Source: Psettodes erumei (Eukaryota; Chordata; Actinopteri; Pleuronectiformes; Psettodidae). From it: 64,000 nt of DNA. The translations under genes were made by a program, and so were the position numbers. The notes beneath the pieces are model-generated. The model worked only from the letters and a program-made list of their open reading frames with translations. It was not told the origin of the DNA and searched no databases. Shown piece after piece: positions 1 through 11,577 of this stretch (its first letter is position 1; every line of letters begins with the position of its first letter). The stretch spans positions 2,852,001-2,916,000 of the forward strand of contig JAFBJZ010000510.1 of the NCBI GenBank assembly GCA_016785225.1, given 5' to 3'.

Positions 1-580
1 TACACACTACTCGTCAAATGCTTTAGAACATCTCAATTTTTTCCAGTTAATTTGATGTCTCATTGTTTCGAAAATTAAAGCATAGAAAAAATAAACAATA
101 AGAAACAACAAAATGGAAAAAAGGAATCAAGGAATCGTTTTACTGATAAAATTGGAGCAACTGGTCTCAATCAACCAATTAAGTGAAATTAATATTAACT
201 GACCAACCAGAGTGGCTGAATTCAAAACTGCTGGTTTAACCAAACTGTTAAATTACTACTTAATGGAATTTAATTCAAGAACTGAGTTGCACTTTCCCTT
301 TTTTGTGTCTCGGTGTGGACCTTGTACGTCATCCCACATCATATTCTTTCCTTTCATTATTGGTGATCTTTCGTCATTCTGCTGTTTTTAGATGTATTAT
401 AGATGTTTTAAAGAGTCAAAGACAAAGCAGAGCAGGTTTAGACAAACTGGAGAGTTCGGGACTTAGCGGGGACTGGTTCAAATGGGCTGAATGGGTTGAA
501 CTGAAGAGACGGCGAGACTTTCCATCTCTCAGCGCCTCTGGCATTTCCTCTGGAGGGCCCGGCTCAGGAGACGAACACAG

Positions 581-604
581 TGTGTGTGTGTGTGTGTGTG
601 TGTG
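581..604. repeat. (TG)12 microsatellite
   Basis: Pure TG run. The sequence before it (1-580) is unique and AT-rich with nothing recognisable. 605-2116 is likewise unique with no gene, repeat or motif that I can support. Confidence 0.9.
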
Positions 605-2116
605 TTCGTACTGCTGGCAGGGACAGAAGAGCAGAGCTGGGCATGCATCCCCTCTCTGTCACCCAGTTTATAAAGCGGCGCAGAACAGTATAAACCGGTC
701 TGTGTGTTATTAATGGGCTCACTTACTTTTTTACTGTAAATGATGAATAATGGCTCCCGCTGTGGAAGTACAGTGTAGAGGAGGGTGAGCTGCTGGATCA
801 GCTCTGAGCAAGGCACGCCTTTAAAGAAGAAAAATCACTGGAATAAAATTGTTATTTAAATGCTTTTACAAGCTACAGTGCTCGGAAGTCGTATCTGTAT
901 TTCTGTGTATATTTATCAACAAAACCAGTTGGTGCTTGGCCTATAAAAATACATAATGATATGGCTTTGGTGATGGCACCACAACATATGTTGCTGTATG
1001 CATGTAAGATGGGAAAACTGAGACAGGGTTAGCTGTTGTCTTAGTGTGTCACAACATTGGATAATCAAATTCATTAAATATGCAGTTCTACATCATTTCC
1101 TCTCAGTAACCAAAACAAACACCTTCCTATACGTAGTGACCTGATGACCTGATAAAGACAAATGCATGTTCTCTGAAGTGTCTGCAACAAACATTGCCAC
1201 AATTTGCAACCTGCTCATAAGATCATGAAGTCTTGTACAGGGGAATTTAAAATATCTTGGAATGTTATTGGATGTATTGTCCTGAAGTTTGGTGCAGACA
1301 TTCATGTTCCATGTCTGACCTTTCATCTCACACCATTATCTGCTTAAATTTCACTTTGTTGTAATTCATTCATCACATGAAATCCCACAAAAATAATTCC
1401 AAGTAGCCTCTAATCTGGAATTTGTACCCATGCTAATTAGCAAATGCAAGCATGCTTACACCCTAAATTGAGTTTAAGTGAATGATAAACAAGCACAAGC
1501 TCTTGTTTGGTATCAGCATGTAGTGTTATATTCAAATTTTACTTTTAAAATGAATTCAGCATGTTAATCAGTGAGCTTTAGCAGTGTTGGGCCCTGTACA
1601 TTATGATCTTTGGAATGAGCCAGGCTAGCAGATTCCTCCTGCTTCAACACTTCAGCCAGGCTAACCATGTCTTGTGTCCAGCGCTGTACTGATACACACA
1701 TACATGAGACTGATGTCTGTCTCAACAGCTTAGTGTCGCAAAGAAAGAAAATAAGGCTATAGCCTGTACAGCACATAACTTTGAATATGTTCTATGTTGT
1801 TTCATGTCCCCCAAGACCTGAAGACCTTCACCTGTCAGTAACCTGACATGGTCTGTGAGAAAATGAATATCACATTTACTACCAGAACCATATAGGCCCA
1901 CATTAACCCATTCACTTCTGTAACATAAGAGCTCTGTAGAGAGTGAATGAATACTGTGGGCATGCAGTGAGAGACAGAGCCAGTACATTCACCCAGGCTA
2001 ACCTCTCCCTTCCACCTCTCTCACTCTCTGTAGATTTAAAGGAACAAAGCAGACAGCGTCTCTCCAGAGAGACGGGCCACTTCAGGGCCAGCATCCCACC
2101 CCCCCTGCTGTTTTAA

Positions 2117-2144
2117 GACACACACACACACGCGCGCGCGCACA
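2117..2144. repeat. (AC)n(GC)n alternating tract, Z-DNA-prone
   Basis: ACACACACACAC passes directly into CGCGCGCGCG, giving about 28 bp of strict purine/pyrimidine alternation. TG-rich sequence at 2210-2290 and unrecognised unique DNA to 3139 follow. Confidence 0.85.
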
Positions 2145-3135
2145 GATTAGCAGTGACTCCTGAGCAGAGGAATTCCCATGCTGTCATGGGAAAAACAGGC
2201 ACAGCTCTGTTGTGTGTGTGTTTTTTTCTGTGATCCTTTTAATGTGCGTGTCTCTGTGTGTGTATGTGTGTTAGTGTGTGTACTCTTGCACTTGTGGTCT
2301 GGTGAGAACGTAGTTGTTGCATTGTCCAACATGTGGTGTCAGCTTGTTTTTTGTTCTTTCGTGATGATTTTCAGAGGGGAGGAGGAGCGGCAGATGTCAG
2401 TGTAATGGTTTCTATGGATTCATAGATTTTTTTCGGGTGTGTGAAACATTGTTCTGGTGACTACAATATTCATTATTTTGGTATTTTGCTTCACCATTCT
2501 TAGTTGCTGTTATACTTTCTTCTATTAGTTGATTGCTGAGTGTGATTTTTGTGAACAAACCCCTGATTGGTTGATGTGTTCTATTTGTGCAGCCTAGTGG
2601 GCACAGCCTGAGGCTCTGACCACATCTGCTGACTGATGTACAGTTGTAAAGATCTGAGCAGCGCAATGACATTTTTAACTCTGCCTTGTCTTAACATAGC
2701 TCTCCTGAAAAGTATCAACTTTGTGTATCATGCCTATCCTGGCCTCTGTACCCCTGACAGGTCTCTCAAAACTTCCTGACTTCTCTACTCTGTGTCTCTC
2801 AGCTCCAAGCTCATTGGTTTACACAGAAGACAGAAATCTTTAAGAACACCTCACAAATATATCATATTTTCCTTTTTAAATTCTGAAATCAACAGTGTTT
2901 TATTCAGCTTTTCTTTGATGGCTTCAAAAAATAGACTGAGCCACACACCTACGTCACCCCACCGTCCCTCTGTCCCCACCTCACAAAGACCCCCAGTTGT
3001 CCTCTGTCTTTTTGTCCTTAAAGCATCTAATTGGGTGCCTGTTTAGAAAGGGAAAGGTGTTAAGTGGGCAAATTCCCATAATGCTCTTTTACTGGGAGAG
3101 GGGACAATGAGGGCTAATTGGTTCCTATTAGCAGC

Positions 3136-3139
<4 letters not shown>

Positions 3140-3186
<47 letters not shown>
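3140..3186 (+). repeat. (AG)23 microsatellite
   Basis: Pure AG run of 47 bp, purine strand on +. Confidence 0.95.
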
Positions 3187-3190
<4 letters not shown>

Positions 3191-3455
3191 AAGCATATGG
3201 TGTAGGACATGGGCTGTGCTGTAGGAATAACTCAATAAGATGTGAGTGTTTTTGTATTCCACTGTTTTGTCGTGGGAATGACTGAAACAAGCTGTGTACA
3301 TGTGTGTTTGTATGTGTGTGAGTTGTGGGAAAGACAAAAAACTGTAAATGTGTGTGTATTTGAACTAAGTTTCGATTATGCTCAAAGTTGTTTGAATGTG
3401 TTTGATTCACTGGTATCCTCCATCTTTGTAGCAAACAAAACATTACTACATTGAC

Positions 3456-3468
3456 AGGTCAAAGGTCA
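3456..3468 (+). promoter_or_regulatory. Perfect DR1 (AGGTCA-A-AGGTCA)
   Basis: An exact direct repeat with 1-nt spacing, the canonical site for RXR heterodimers, HNF4 and COUP-TF. It lies about 170 bp upstream of the ERE-bearing repeat fragment and may be part of the same decayed insertion. Confidence 0.45.
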
Positions 3469-3624
3469 TGCCACAGTCCAAGCTGAGAGCGAAGTTTTAG
3501 AGCATCCCCTGCTGGATAGCCAACTTGTAAAGTGAGACTAATTTTGAAATCAACATCATAATACAAACAGCCGCGTGCAGAGGCTTTAATTTGTTCAGTT
3601 TTCCATCTGTCTCACTATTGTGTA

Positions 3625-3740
3625 TTGTGAACTCCTTGCAATTGTTTCTTCAAATTTGGCACTAACTCAAGGATGACTTGCTAAGAGTTCAGTGTTAAAA
3701 GGTCAAAAGTCTAGGTCACTGTGACCTGACAAGTGTGGTC
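3625..3740 (+). repeat. Interspersed repeat fragment with perfect ERE palindrome
   Basis: The segment contains TTCTTCAAATTTGGCACTAA, then ACTCAAGGATGACTTG, then GTTAAAAGGTCAAAAGTC and AGGTCACTGTGACCT. The same ordered blocks occur at 13355-13610, so this is a dispersed repeat family; I recognise the wording from other teleost sequence. The 15-mer at 3713-3727 is a perfect consensus estrogen response element (AGGTCA, 3-nt spacer, TGACCT). No terminal repeats or coding capacity were seen. Confidence 0.7.
3713..3727. promoter_or_regulatory. Perfect consensus ERE palindrome (IR3)
   Basis: AGGTCACTGTGACCT is an exact inverted repeat of AGGTCA with a 3-nt spacer, the optimal binding site for estrogen receptor homodimers. 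It lies inside a dispersed repeat, so occupancy in vivo is unproven. Confidence 0.6.
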
Positions 3741-3924
3741 CAGTTGGCAGAGGCGAACACTTACAAGTTTTCAGAACTGCTTCGAAAAGCTGTGTTTGTG
3801 TATGAACGTTGTTTATGTTACTAGCCTATCAGAGTGTGTGTTTCAGTCTCTCGTTCACGCCTCCACACACATTTTTGTCGTCGGTGGAGGGATATTTTTC
3901 CGCTCCTCTGTTTTCGCTGTCTGG

Positions 3925-4470
3925 GCCTCCACATTAGGCCAGTTTAATTAGAAGCCTTTCAACAGAACTAATTAGCCAGCTATGCTAGCCCAGCTGAATG
4001 AGGGGAGGGGGGGTGATTGAAATTCCGCTACCCAAGGAGAGCATTGTTTAACGGTTTGATTCCCACTTTTCTTACTTTGTTTGATACACAGCAGACTAAT
4101 GGAATTTGAGGGAGTCGGTTTGCCTCAAAAGACTTGGAGTTTGGGCGGGAGGGTGCGAGTGCTACCATGGAATCATCTCACAAGGCTCCGTTTGAATTCC
4201 CTTGTTTTTAATTAAGAAGCTCGAAGGCTCCTACATGACTGATCATCCTCTGTGATAGTCTTATGTGGTGGAGATATTTCATGTGTGTTCACAGCTCATC
4301 TGTTTAATTGGCTTCCACTCAGGAAAGAGAGCACGGTGGTGGTGACTAGATGTGAGGGGACTTTCACCAAAACATGTGATGCGGCGCGACTCTGCGCTCG
4401 TGCTGCTTTGGACAGGCGCCTAATAGGAAGGTTGGCTCGGATGTTGAGCTGACAGCTGGATGTTTCTGAG
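3925..4470. promoter_or_regulatory. Candidate noncoding regulatory patch with TAATTA sites
   Basis: Unique, balanced-composition sequence between repeats. TAATTA homeodomain cores occur at 3945-3950, 3969-3974 and 4209-4214, with TTTAATTGG at 4301-4309. Its 3' part (4330-4450) is GC-richer with several CpGs. No splice pair or persuasive frame. Conserved noncoding status is inferred only from appearance. Confidence 0.3.
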
Positions 4471-5282
4471 CAGGTGTGTCACTGGAATGGCAAAACAGTT
4501 TCCTTCTTTACACGCATCTGTTTTTTTGTTTTTTACATGCCACCACAAAGAGGAACTTTTTATCTGTCTGCACAATCAACAACCTTCCAATGAATTCAGG
4601 CCTCTGGGTGCTCCAGAAGTGCAATTGTCAGATTGTCGCACTTTGTAAGTCTGGACGGTATGACAAGCTTTTGTTACTCTTTTGTGTAACTTTCAGAGCT
4701 TTCCAAATAGAAAACCTGAGAGTCACATCCAACTTGTGCAATGATTGGTTCTCCAGTTAAATTTTTTTTGTTTGTGAAATTAACAGAAGAGTTTGACCAT
4801 TACTTCAAAGGAAGAACCAATCAACTCCTGCTCAACATAGCACGGCCCTCAGTCGTCATTTCAAAGCTTTTCTTTTGTAACTGACAAGCAAAATAAAAAC
4901 AGGACTTTTGCTCTTTAGAGCTCATCTGATTTTATCTGTTGGCTGCTCATTTGCCATGCTAAATATTTATTTATGTATGTGTGGAAATAATAGTTTTTGT
5001 GCTGAAAGACACCAAAATGTTCCTGCTTGCCACTTCTTAGGCTGAAGATGTGACTGCTACTGCATGTTTGGGAGTGTCTGAGGTGCGTTCATGTGGTTTG
5101 CTGGTAATTTGTTGTCATAGTTGTTCAGTCGAGATGTTGCTTTGGTGAAACAGTAAACTGACTGATATATATTCTTCCTCTGACTCCCGGCCTCATGCAG
5201 TCTCAGGCATTTCAGAAACATAGCTGAGATTTTCAGAAACACATTCAAACATGTAATGTAACCTGATCACATAATCATTTGG

Positions 5283-5365
5283 TATGTTTCACACACGCCT
5301 ACATGTGCGCACACACACAAACACACACACATGCACAGACACACACACACACACAGACACGTTGC
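5283..5365. repeat. Imperfect (CA)n
   Basis: CA runs interrupted by CCTACATGTGCG and ATGCACAG; shorter CA words continue at 5488-5545. 4475-5280 is unique sequence with nothing recognised. Confidence 0.8.
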
Positions 5366-5627
5366 TGTGATTAGCTTTGGCAGCACAAGGCCATCCACCG
5401 CTCTCAGATATAACTGCTTCTCTTTGATAAACATGAGAGCTCACTCAGACACACCGCTGTCTGCCGCTACCATCTGACTGTGAATCACACACATACACAC
5501 ACACTCTGTAACTGAAGCTATGCACGCGCACACGCACACACACAAGCCTTCGGTCAGCGTACAATATCTCAGAGTTTGTGCAGCCTGGAGAATATTTGAT
5601 ATGTAGATAAGTCTTAAAAAGGGTGAG

Positions 5628-5635
5628 ATTTGCAT
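5628..5635. promoter_or_regulatory. POU octamer (ATTTGCAT)
   Basis: An exact octamer in AGATTTGCATATTGG, in unique sequence between a CA-rich stretch and the GGA repeat. Confidence 0.3.
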
Positions 5636-5724
5636 ATTGGGCTCCTGTTGCACACGGCTCCGAGCCGCATGTGGTAGGTACATTTTTAATCAGCAAGCAG
5701 AGAAAAAATTAATTTGTTTTTGGT

Positions 5725-5748
5725 GGGAGGAGGAGGAGGAGGAGGAGA
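5725..5748 (+). repeat. (GGA)n microsatellite
   Basis: About seven GGA/GAG units. It is followed at 5884-5902 by (GT)n. 5903-6320 is AT-rich and unremarkable. Confidence 0.85.
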
Positions 5749-6321
5749 GACGATGCTCCTCTTCATTCCATTAGTAGCATTTTGTCAAAACCGTTGGGCT
5801 GGTTTCAGACAGGCTGTGAAACTGAGTGTGTGTGTGGTTGTGCGTGTGAAGCCTTTTGAATATGATCTCTTTGCTGTAAATAAGTGTGTGTGTGTGTGTG
5901 TGATTGTGTGCTCTACATGCACATTTTGTGTTTTAGTATCATATTACTTTCCTGCAGCGAGTATTTATTAAACAAAACCTCTTCAATTAAATGTGTGTTT
6001 TGTCGCCTCATTAAACCGATACCTTGTTGTTTAAAGAAAAGACAACTTTACATTTTTTCATTTAAGTAAATTGTTTTTACCTACTTTTCCAGCTGTGTTC
6101 ATATGAGCTTGTTTTCAATTCTTGTCTCGCCTTGTTTATTTTACTGGCATTTTGTATTACTATTTTTTTTCACTTTCTCAAGTTAGATTGTCGATTGTCT
6201 CCTTATGCTGCTCTTTGAGTCAACATTTTATAAAATGTGTTTAATATTGTGTATTTTGATTTTGACACAACACAATTTTTTATGGTTGTGGATCTCTGGA
6301 GATGTCGCAGGATCTGAAGAC

Positions 6322-6339
6322 TATATATATATATATATA
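6322..6339. repeat. (TA)9 microsatellite
   Basis: Pure TA run followed by GTTATATAGTTAT. 6340-6889 and 7191-7511 are unique sequence without a recognisable feature. Confidence 0.85.
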
Positions 6340-6889
6340 GTTATATAGTTATCGCGGGAATAGAGGTGTTAATGCTTTGCTTCACATGTCTTAGGATATC
6401 TTTTTTGAGTTTAATTAGATAGTACTCACAATCTCTCAACATCACACAATAATATTCATGTGCAATTATAGTATACAAAGGCGGTAAATTTACTGAAGCT
6501 GCAGCTTTAGAATTTGGCATTTTTGGGCAAAAAAATATATAATTGTAATGTGAGTATGTGAAAACCATGTTTTTCATCTTACTCCAAACACTGTCTTTAG
6601 TGACTGCCAGAGGCAAGTATGATCATCATAGATTTCAGACTACCATCCCTCATAAAAAAGCCAAACTAACTTCTGAATGATACCTCATGGTTTCCTCCCT
6701 TCTCTTACATCCTGGTTGATTCAGATGTACAAGCCATTGTTGGAGAGCTTCTGTTTCAGTACAAGCTGAAGTGAGCAGTTAGTTAGGTGTTCATCCTGGT
6801 TAAATCAATGAAAACTTCCTTAAGCTGAGGTGAAGGTAAACGTCCCTAAAAGCTCATAGTTCTCAGTAAGATAAAACTCTTGCTCTGCC

Positions 6890-7190
6890 TCCATCTGTCT
6901 GTCTCTGAGTGGCTGCAGCTTCCAGCGGCAGCAGCCGCAGCAGCAGAGCAGCTCTCCTCTTTATTACAGCTGACAGTTTGTTTACATCTGGTTTGAAGCG
7001 TTTATTTTTACAGCGTTTTACAGCTTTCCCTCGGTCTCCTCGGCTCACTTCTCTGACCTCGAGCTGACTGCTGCTTGTTTAGACATTAAACAGATTCAGA
7101 CCCTCGGTGCCGTTCCGGCGGCGGCAAACTGCGGAGAGCAGGGCCGCGAATCGTCAGGAAAAATTACCATACAAGCCTCAATACCAGCTC
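6890..7190. promoter_or_regulatory. Candidate noncoding regulatory patch, CAG/GC-rich
   Basis: Contains a short run of CAGC units (AGCGGCAGCAGCCGCAGCAG), then TTTATTACAGCTGACAG, GTTTGTTTAC (forkhead-like) and TTTATTTTTACAGCG, then a CpG-rich stretch (7105-7155). Unique sequence with mixed composition; no exon signals that agree with an open frame. Confidence 0.3.
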
Positions 7191-7511
7191 ATTTAAAGTG
7201 ACAATGATTCCAAAGCAGAGCCTCATTTGAATATCACTCATGTAACTGGAGCTACTTTATCATAAGACACATCAGTCTACCAGTCTAAACTAACATCCTC
7301 CAGACAACTAATAACAATGATATTTGAATTTATAAATGTTCTTTTTATGACTCTGTATGTCAGACTTTGTAACAGCCGACACAAAGAAGGGCAGAGGAGA
7401 GTAAATCAGAACAAATAAAATGCCTGATCTTGACATAACTATAACCTTTATCCAAAAGGAAAGTTTAAAGCCTAACCTTTGAGAGAGGGTGTCTGTCTCC
7501 CACACTGCTCT

Positions 7512-7985
7512 TGCATAACCACAAGTCAGCCTGCATCCTGGGAGAGCAGCACGATAATAGGCAACTATGAGCTCTTTAAGATATGATGGTGCCTGAATGT
7601 TAAGAGCTTTGTAGGTGAGGAGGATTTTAAATTTTGCTCTGAATTTTTACGCATGCAGTATAGGAGAAATTATGATCTCCTTTTCCTAGTTCCCGTCAGT
7701 TCTCGCGCTGCATTTTGGATCAATCCGAGAGTCTTTAGGGACTTGTGGGGGCAGCCTGATAATGAGGAGTTACAATAATCCGACCTAGAAGTGACAAATG
7801 CACAGACCAATTTCTCTGTATCTTTTTGAGACAGGATGTGCCTGATTTTCTTAATAATACTTTGGTGAAAGTAAATGTTTATTTGATATGGGAGTTAACA
7901 GACATATTCTGATCAATGTTGAACTCAGAGATTCATAAAAGTGTTTCCTTGGGGCCAGGACCTTGCAGTCAAGAGTAACTGTATC
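7512..7985 (-). pseudogene. L2-type LINE fragment, 3' part of the reverse transcriptase ORF
   Basis: The minus strand carries recognisable pieces of the C-terminal part of the reverse transcriptase ORF of L2/CR1-group LINEs. In order on that strand there is a segment with NSHIK, a segment reading KKIQR/LVCAF, the characteristic RSDYCNSSLSGCP stretch (around 7770-7800), then KSLKTL..LIQNAAR followed by GTRKR, and finally LLTYKALN and a YLKEL-like block near 7565-7640. The pieces fall in different frames and include stops, for example TAA right after NSHIK. The copy is therefore a dead, 5'-truncated insertion, as is usual for LINEs. About 470 bp remain of an element normally several kb long. 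No target-site duplication could be identified. Assignment to the L2 group rests on remembered family motifs, so the exact subfamily is unknown. Confidence 0.8.
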
Positions 7986-8628
7986 ACTGAAGTAGGGATA
8001 TATTCTATATTTTAACTCACATCATCCCTTTTATAGAATGTGACGGATTGAGGCAGAAGATCTTGAAGGGATGCCGAGTATTGGCTGTGTTCCCCATCTG
8101 CTCAAAGGCAAACTCTGCACCTGGTCTGCAGTACCACTTCCAGCATGATATGAGTGTGTGACTTCTGCAGTGTAGATTAATGAGAAGGAGCACTGCTGGA
8201 CCAATGTCAACTTGTGTATTTCTGTATGTTTGTGTGTGAAAAGCAGTTTTGAGCAGATGTAGAGAGTGACTGTGTGAGAATGAAGAAATGTATGTGGGTG
8301 TTTGAAGCCTCTCCAGTGACACAGAATGTCCTAGTTTCAGAGGATGTCTCTTCATTCTGTTTTGACATTTTCTTAGTAAGTGTAGTTTAGTTTGACTCAG
8401 AGTCACTCTATGAATTGATGCAGGGATCAGTCTCTAATCTCTCTCATCTTTTGACATATCTCTGTTGAATTTGAACATATTTAAGGAGATAACATGGATA
8501 CAGAAACAGATATTTCAGGAGTTGATGGTGGAGACCAAAGCGTAATAAAAGGAGAGCTAAAATTGAACTAACATTCTTAAGGTGGACGCAAATCCAACTG
8601 CGTGGTAATGTTTCTCTGTGTGGCAACT

Positions 8629-8652
8629 ATGCCTATATGTATATATATATGC
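8629..8652. repeat. Short TA-rich microsatellite
   Basis: CCTATATGTATATATATATG in unique sequence between the L2 fragment and the GACTTG satellite. 7986-8800 otherwise shows no recognisable feature; a 129-aa minus frame there resembles no known family. Confidence 0.5.
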
Positions 8653-8799
8653 TGCCAATATATCACAGTTGTCTGTCCCAGTGAAAGTAATCAATTAATG
8701 CAGGTTTCCATCTGTATTTTAGAGCAACAGCACCAGAAGTTCAGATTTCAGAGTTTTTGAGAGCCTTGTTGTTCACTCAGATTTCGAAAATGAGGACTA

Positions 8800-9480
8800 G
8801 GGGCTGGACTTCAAACTTGAGCTCAATGCTTGAAAATAGAAATGTTCAAAACTAAAGTTTTTAGCTGGTATTATTTCGAAAAGACCTGTGACCTGAATGG
8901 GACTCACTCAGTTGATCTGGGACTTGCTTTGGGTTTACTGGCTTTCAAGGACAAGAGACTTGACTTGGAGCCTACTTTGACAGGACTTCAGACTTTTAGA
9001 ATTGGAACCTTCCAGACTAGCATGAGACTTGCCCTCAAAGATATGGGACTTAACTTGTTGGACTTGGACTTCTTTTTTAGATTACTTGAGACTGAAATGC
9101 CAAGGACTTGAGCCCTGACTTGAGATTCCCTCTGACTGAACTTAACACTTAGAGACTTGATTTGAGATTAGACAGACCGTAGACTTGATTTGTGCTTGAG
9201 TTGTTTTCGGAAGCCATTAAACTGGATGTTTGACTTGTTTTGACAAAACTGCAGGATTGTCATGTCAAACCATCTGGATTTAGACCTGACTTGTCATCAA
9301 AGATGTGAAAGTGTCCTGGAAACATAACTTTACAAGTGACTTACCCTTGAGGATTTGAGACTTGATTTGAGTCTTGCTTTGATAATGATTAACTTGAGTT
9401 ATTCCCAGTGGACTCAAGACTTCAAAGATTTTTGGCACATCCTGTGATAAGACTTGACTTTCGACTTGCCTTTAAGGACA
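8800..9480 (+). repeat. Degenerate GACTTG-type satellite
   Basis: The hexamer GACTTG occurs at least a dozen times in about 680 bp, mixed with variants GACTTC, GACTTT, GACTTA and AACTTG, at irregular 6-60 bp spacing. Examples are GAGACTTGACTTGG near 8956, GGACTTGGACTTC near 9060 and AGACTTGACTTTCGACTTG near 9451. This is an old short-period tandem array that has drifted. The open frame across 8830-9111 (Leu/Asp-rich) is a by-product of the repeat, not a gene. Confidence 0.7.
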
Positions 9481-9689
9481 GCAACACCCTAACCCTATTA
9501 TGGAAATATTCCAAATCAAAATGCCTAAAAGAACCAGCACTGAGTAGGTCAAAAGTCAGAGCACTCCCACAATGCAAACACAAAAATATGAACCTGTCAT
9601 AATTCAGATGTTAACGAGTGTTGAAGCAGTTGATTTCTCCGTAGTGGAACATGGGTTGAGATGAAGTGAATGTTAACTGGAGGCTTTGG

Positions 9690-9810
9690 AGTGTAAATGG
9701 CCATTTGTTATGCAGTTTAATCTCTCACTGGTCTCTGCGATGCTGCTGAGTTTCCTCCAGCCGAGCCTGTCAGAACGTTTCAGCCTGACAGCCTGGCAGT
9801 CTGTTTGAGG
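9690..9810. promoter_or_regulatory. Candidate noncoding regulatory patch
   Basis: Non-repetitive 120-bp block (AATGGCCATTTGTTATGCAG, then TTCCTCCAGCCGAGCCTGTC) between the GACTTG satellite and microsatellites. AATGGCCATT is a perfect 10-bp palindrome. Function not demonstrated. Confidence 0.25.
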
Positions 9811-9944
9811 GGAAAATACACACACACAATTGCAATTCACATGACTACATTTTTCACTGCAGGGGTCTGAGTAAATGTGTGCGCGTGTGTGTTTAAAGCA
9901 AGAGAGGTTTGTGGAGTGTGCAGCAGGCGAATGAGAGGAGGGTG

Positions 9945-10076
9945 AGCTTGTGTGTGTGCGTGTGTGTGTCTGTGTGTGTGTATGTGTGTTTGACAGCTCG
10001 CAGCATTGATCAGAAGATAAACCGGCAGCCTTTCTGCTCCATTGTGGCACGTAATGGTTATAGGAGCACACACACA

Positions 10077-10131
<55 letters not shown>

Positions 10132-10143
10132 ACAGACATTCAC
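9945..10143. repeat. (TG)n then (CA)n compound microsatellites
   Basis: TG-rich at 9948-9990 and a CA run at 10067-10134 (with GCGC interruption at 10077-10082) flank about 75 bp of unique sequence in opposite polarity, so the two could pair as a hairpin. 10144-10590 is unique. Confidence 0.9.
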
Positions 10144-10589
10144 ACACAGTTTTGCTCAAAGCCAGACTGATATATCAGTGATGTTCAGTGCTAAACTAAC
10201 AACAGCGCTTGGGATAAAATCTTTATATGTTGACAGTCTTCAACTTTTTTTTCTTGTCTGAGATCTGCATTTCAATCAATGAGTTTCATCTCCGTCAAGT
10301 GTGACAGCTTTTCTTTTAACAATGATTAATGGCAGCCAATAAAAACTAATATTCATACTCTCTCAGTGTACAGGAGGGAAATGGAAGTCCTCTGTGGAGG
10401 GCAGCCTGGATTCTCATAATTTAGACACTTTCCCAACCAGATGAATCCTAAGAGTTTTGAACAATCATCAGATAAAAGTATAAGTAGTAAAGTATAAGTA
10501 TAGTCTTTGTTCTTAGGGGTTTGGCTGTAATGTCATGTAATGAAAGAAAGACAGCATCTTAATTGCATAGCACGTCAGTTTAAAATCAG

Positions 10590-11240
10590 TATTAAACCAG
10601 GGGTAACCAAGAATATAGAGTATACACTGGGCTACTCTGAGACCGCCATTGTCTGCAGGGTGTGATCAAAAAGGTTAAAGACACAAACACAACAAACAAA
10701 GACCCTGATTTAAAATTTGACCTCCATCTCCTTCATGGTAGTCACCTTGGACAGTGATGCACCACTTCCCACACTCCCAAGCACCATCTGCGACTTGCCC
10801 TCCATCTCCTTTGCTGTGTCAAAACGTCGACCCTTCAGCTTTAAATTTAATTTTGCTGAAGAGGAAGCAGTTGCAGGGAGCTGTATCTGACCAGAAGGGT
10901 GGGTGGGGAGGGGCTACGTTGTCTGCATGGCCAAAAACCAATTGCCTGTTATGTCATGATGGAACACCCGCTTGTCTTCACGCCACAGTTCAGGTTGTTT
11001 GTGGCAAATGTCCTTCCTCAGAACAGTGCAGCAGAACGTGGCATTGACAGGTGGACCCTGGGGGATGTATTCATGGTGTATAACCCTGTGATACATTCTT
11101 CTGTTGGCTCTTCCACTGCACAGACCATTGTTGGGTCTCTGGGTCATAACACAAAGGTTGGGCCATCCCAGGCCCGGTGACAGAGATCCTTGCAGATTTC
11201 TACACAGTGCTGCTGGAGAAATTTCAGATGTGTACCTGCA
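10590..11240 (-). pseudogene. Mariner-like (IS630/Tc1/mariner) transposase pseudogene
   Basis: The minus strand encodes the decayed second half of a mariner-type transposase, which acts as a cut-and-paste DNA transposase with a DDD/DDE catalytic triad. Visible blocks in order are YDPETQQW then QWKS (about 11095-11145), HHEYIPQGPPVNATFCCTVL (around 11010-11070), KQPELWREDKRVFHHD (about 10950-10997), then KLKGRRFDTAKEMEGKSQ (about 10785-10850), and a C-terminal ITVQGDYHEGDGG-like block (about 10725-10760). The Asp in HHD is the position of the second catalytic acid. The following third-acid region is scrambled, and a stop follows FLAMQTT. The blocks need several frame changes. The N-terminal helix-turn-helix half and the terminal inverted repeats were not found, so the copy is truncated or too diverged to delimit. 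Confidence 0.8.
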
Positions 11241-11577
11241 AATGGTCATAAAAATGGAACACAGGTCCCAATGTTTATGGCGTGGAGTAACGCTGAATAC
11301 AGTCTCAGGTTTTCTGCTCACACCAGCTACATGCACATTACCGTCTCACACTCATACTCATTCACAACAGGAAGAGTCTCTCTGCTTTTATAACCTACCA
11401 GTTTCCCAGAGAACACTGTGTCATCTGCTACAATTACGTACTCACGTTCACTTACACCTCAGCTGGTTAAAGAGCATCACCACATGTGTTTGTACAAACA
11501 CACTACAACTTGGTGGTTTTCTTTAGTGCTACTCATTCAGTCATTTGTGAGAGTGGACCCTGGTAATAACTTCACTG

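Noticed and set aside
5283..5365. Regularly spaced repeat resembling a CRISPR array
   Set aside because: It is interrupted (CA)n; no constant repeat or unique spacers, and the DNA is vertebrate.
8830..9111. 93-aa Leu/Asp-rich plus frame
   Set aside because: By-product of the GACTTG satellite.
9487..9497. CCCTAACCCTA, telomere-like
   Set aside because: Fewer than two full repeats; expected by chance at this scale.
9673..10143. 156-aa minus frame rich in Cys/Val and Thr/His
   Set aside because: It reads through (TG)n and (CA)n microsatellites.
11104..11526. 140-aa plus frame opposite the mariner remnant
   Set aside because: Antisense shadow in its first part and CA-repeat translation in the rest.
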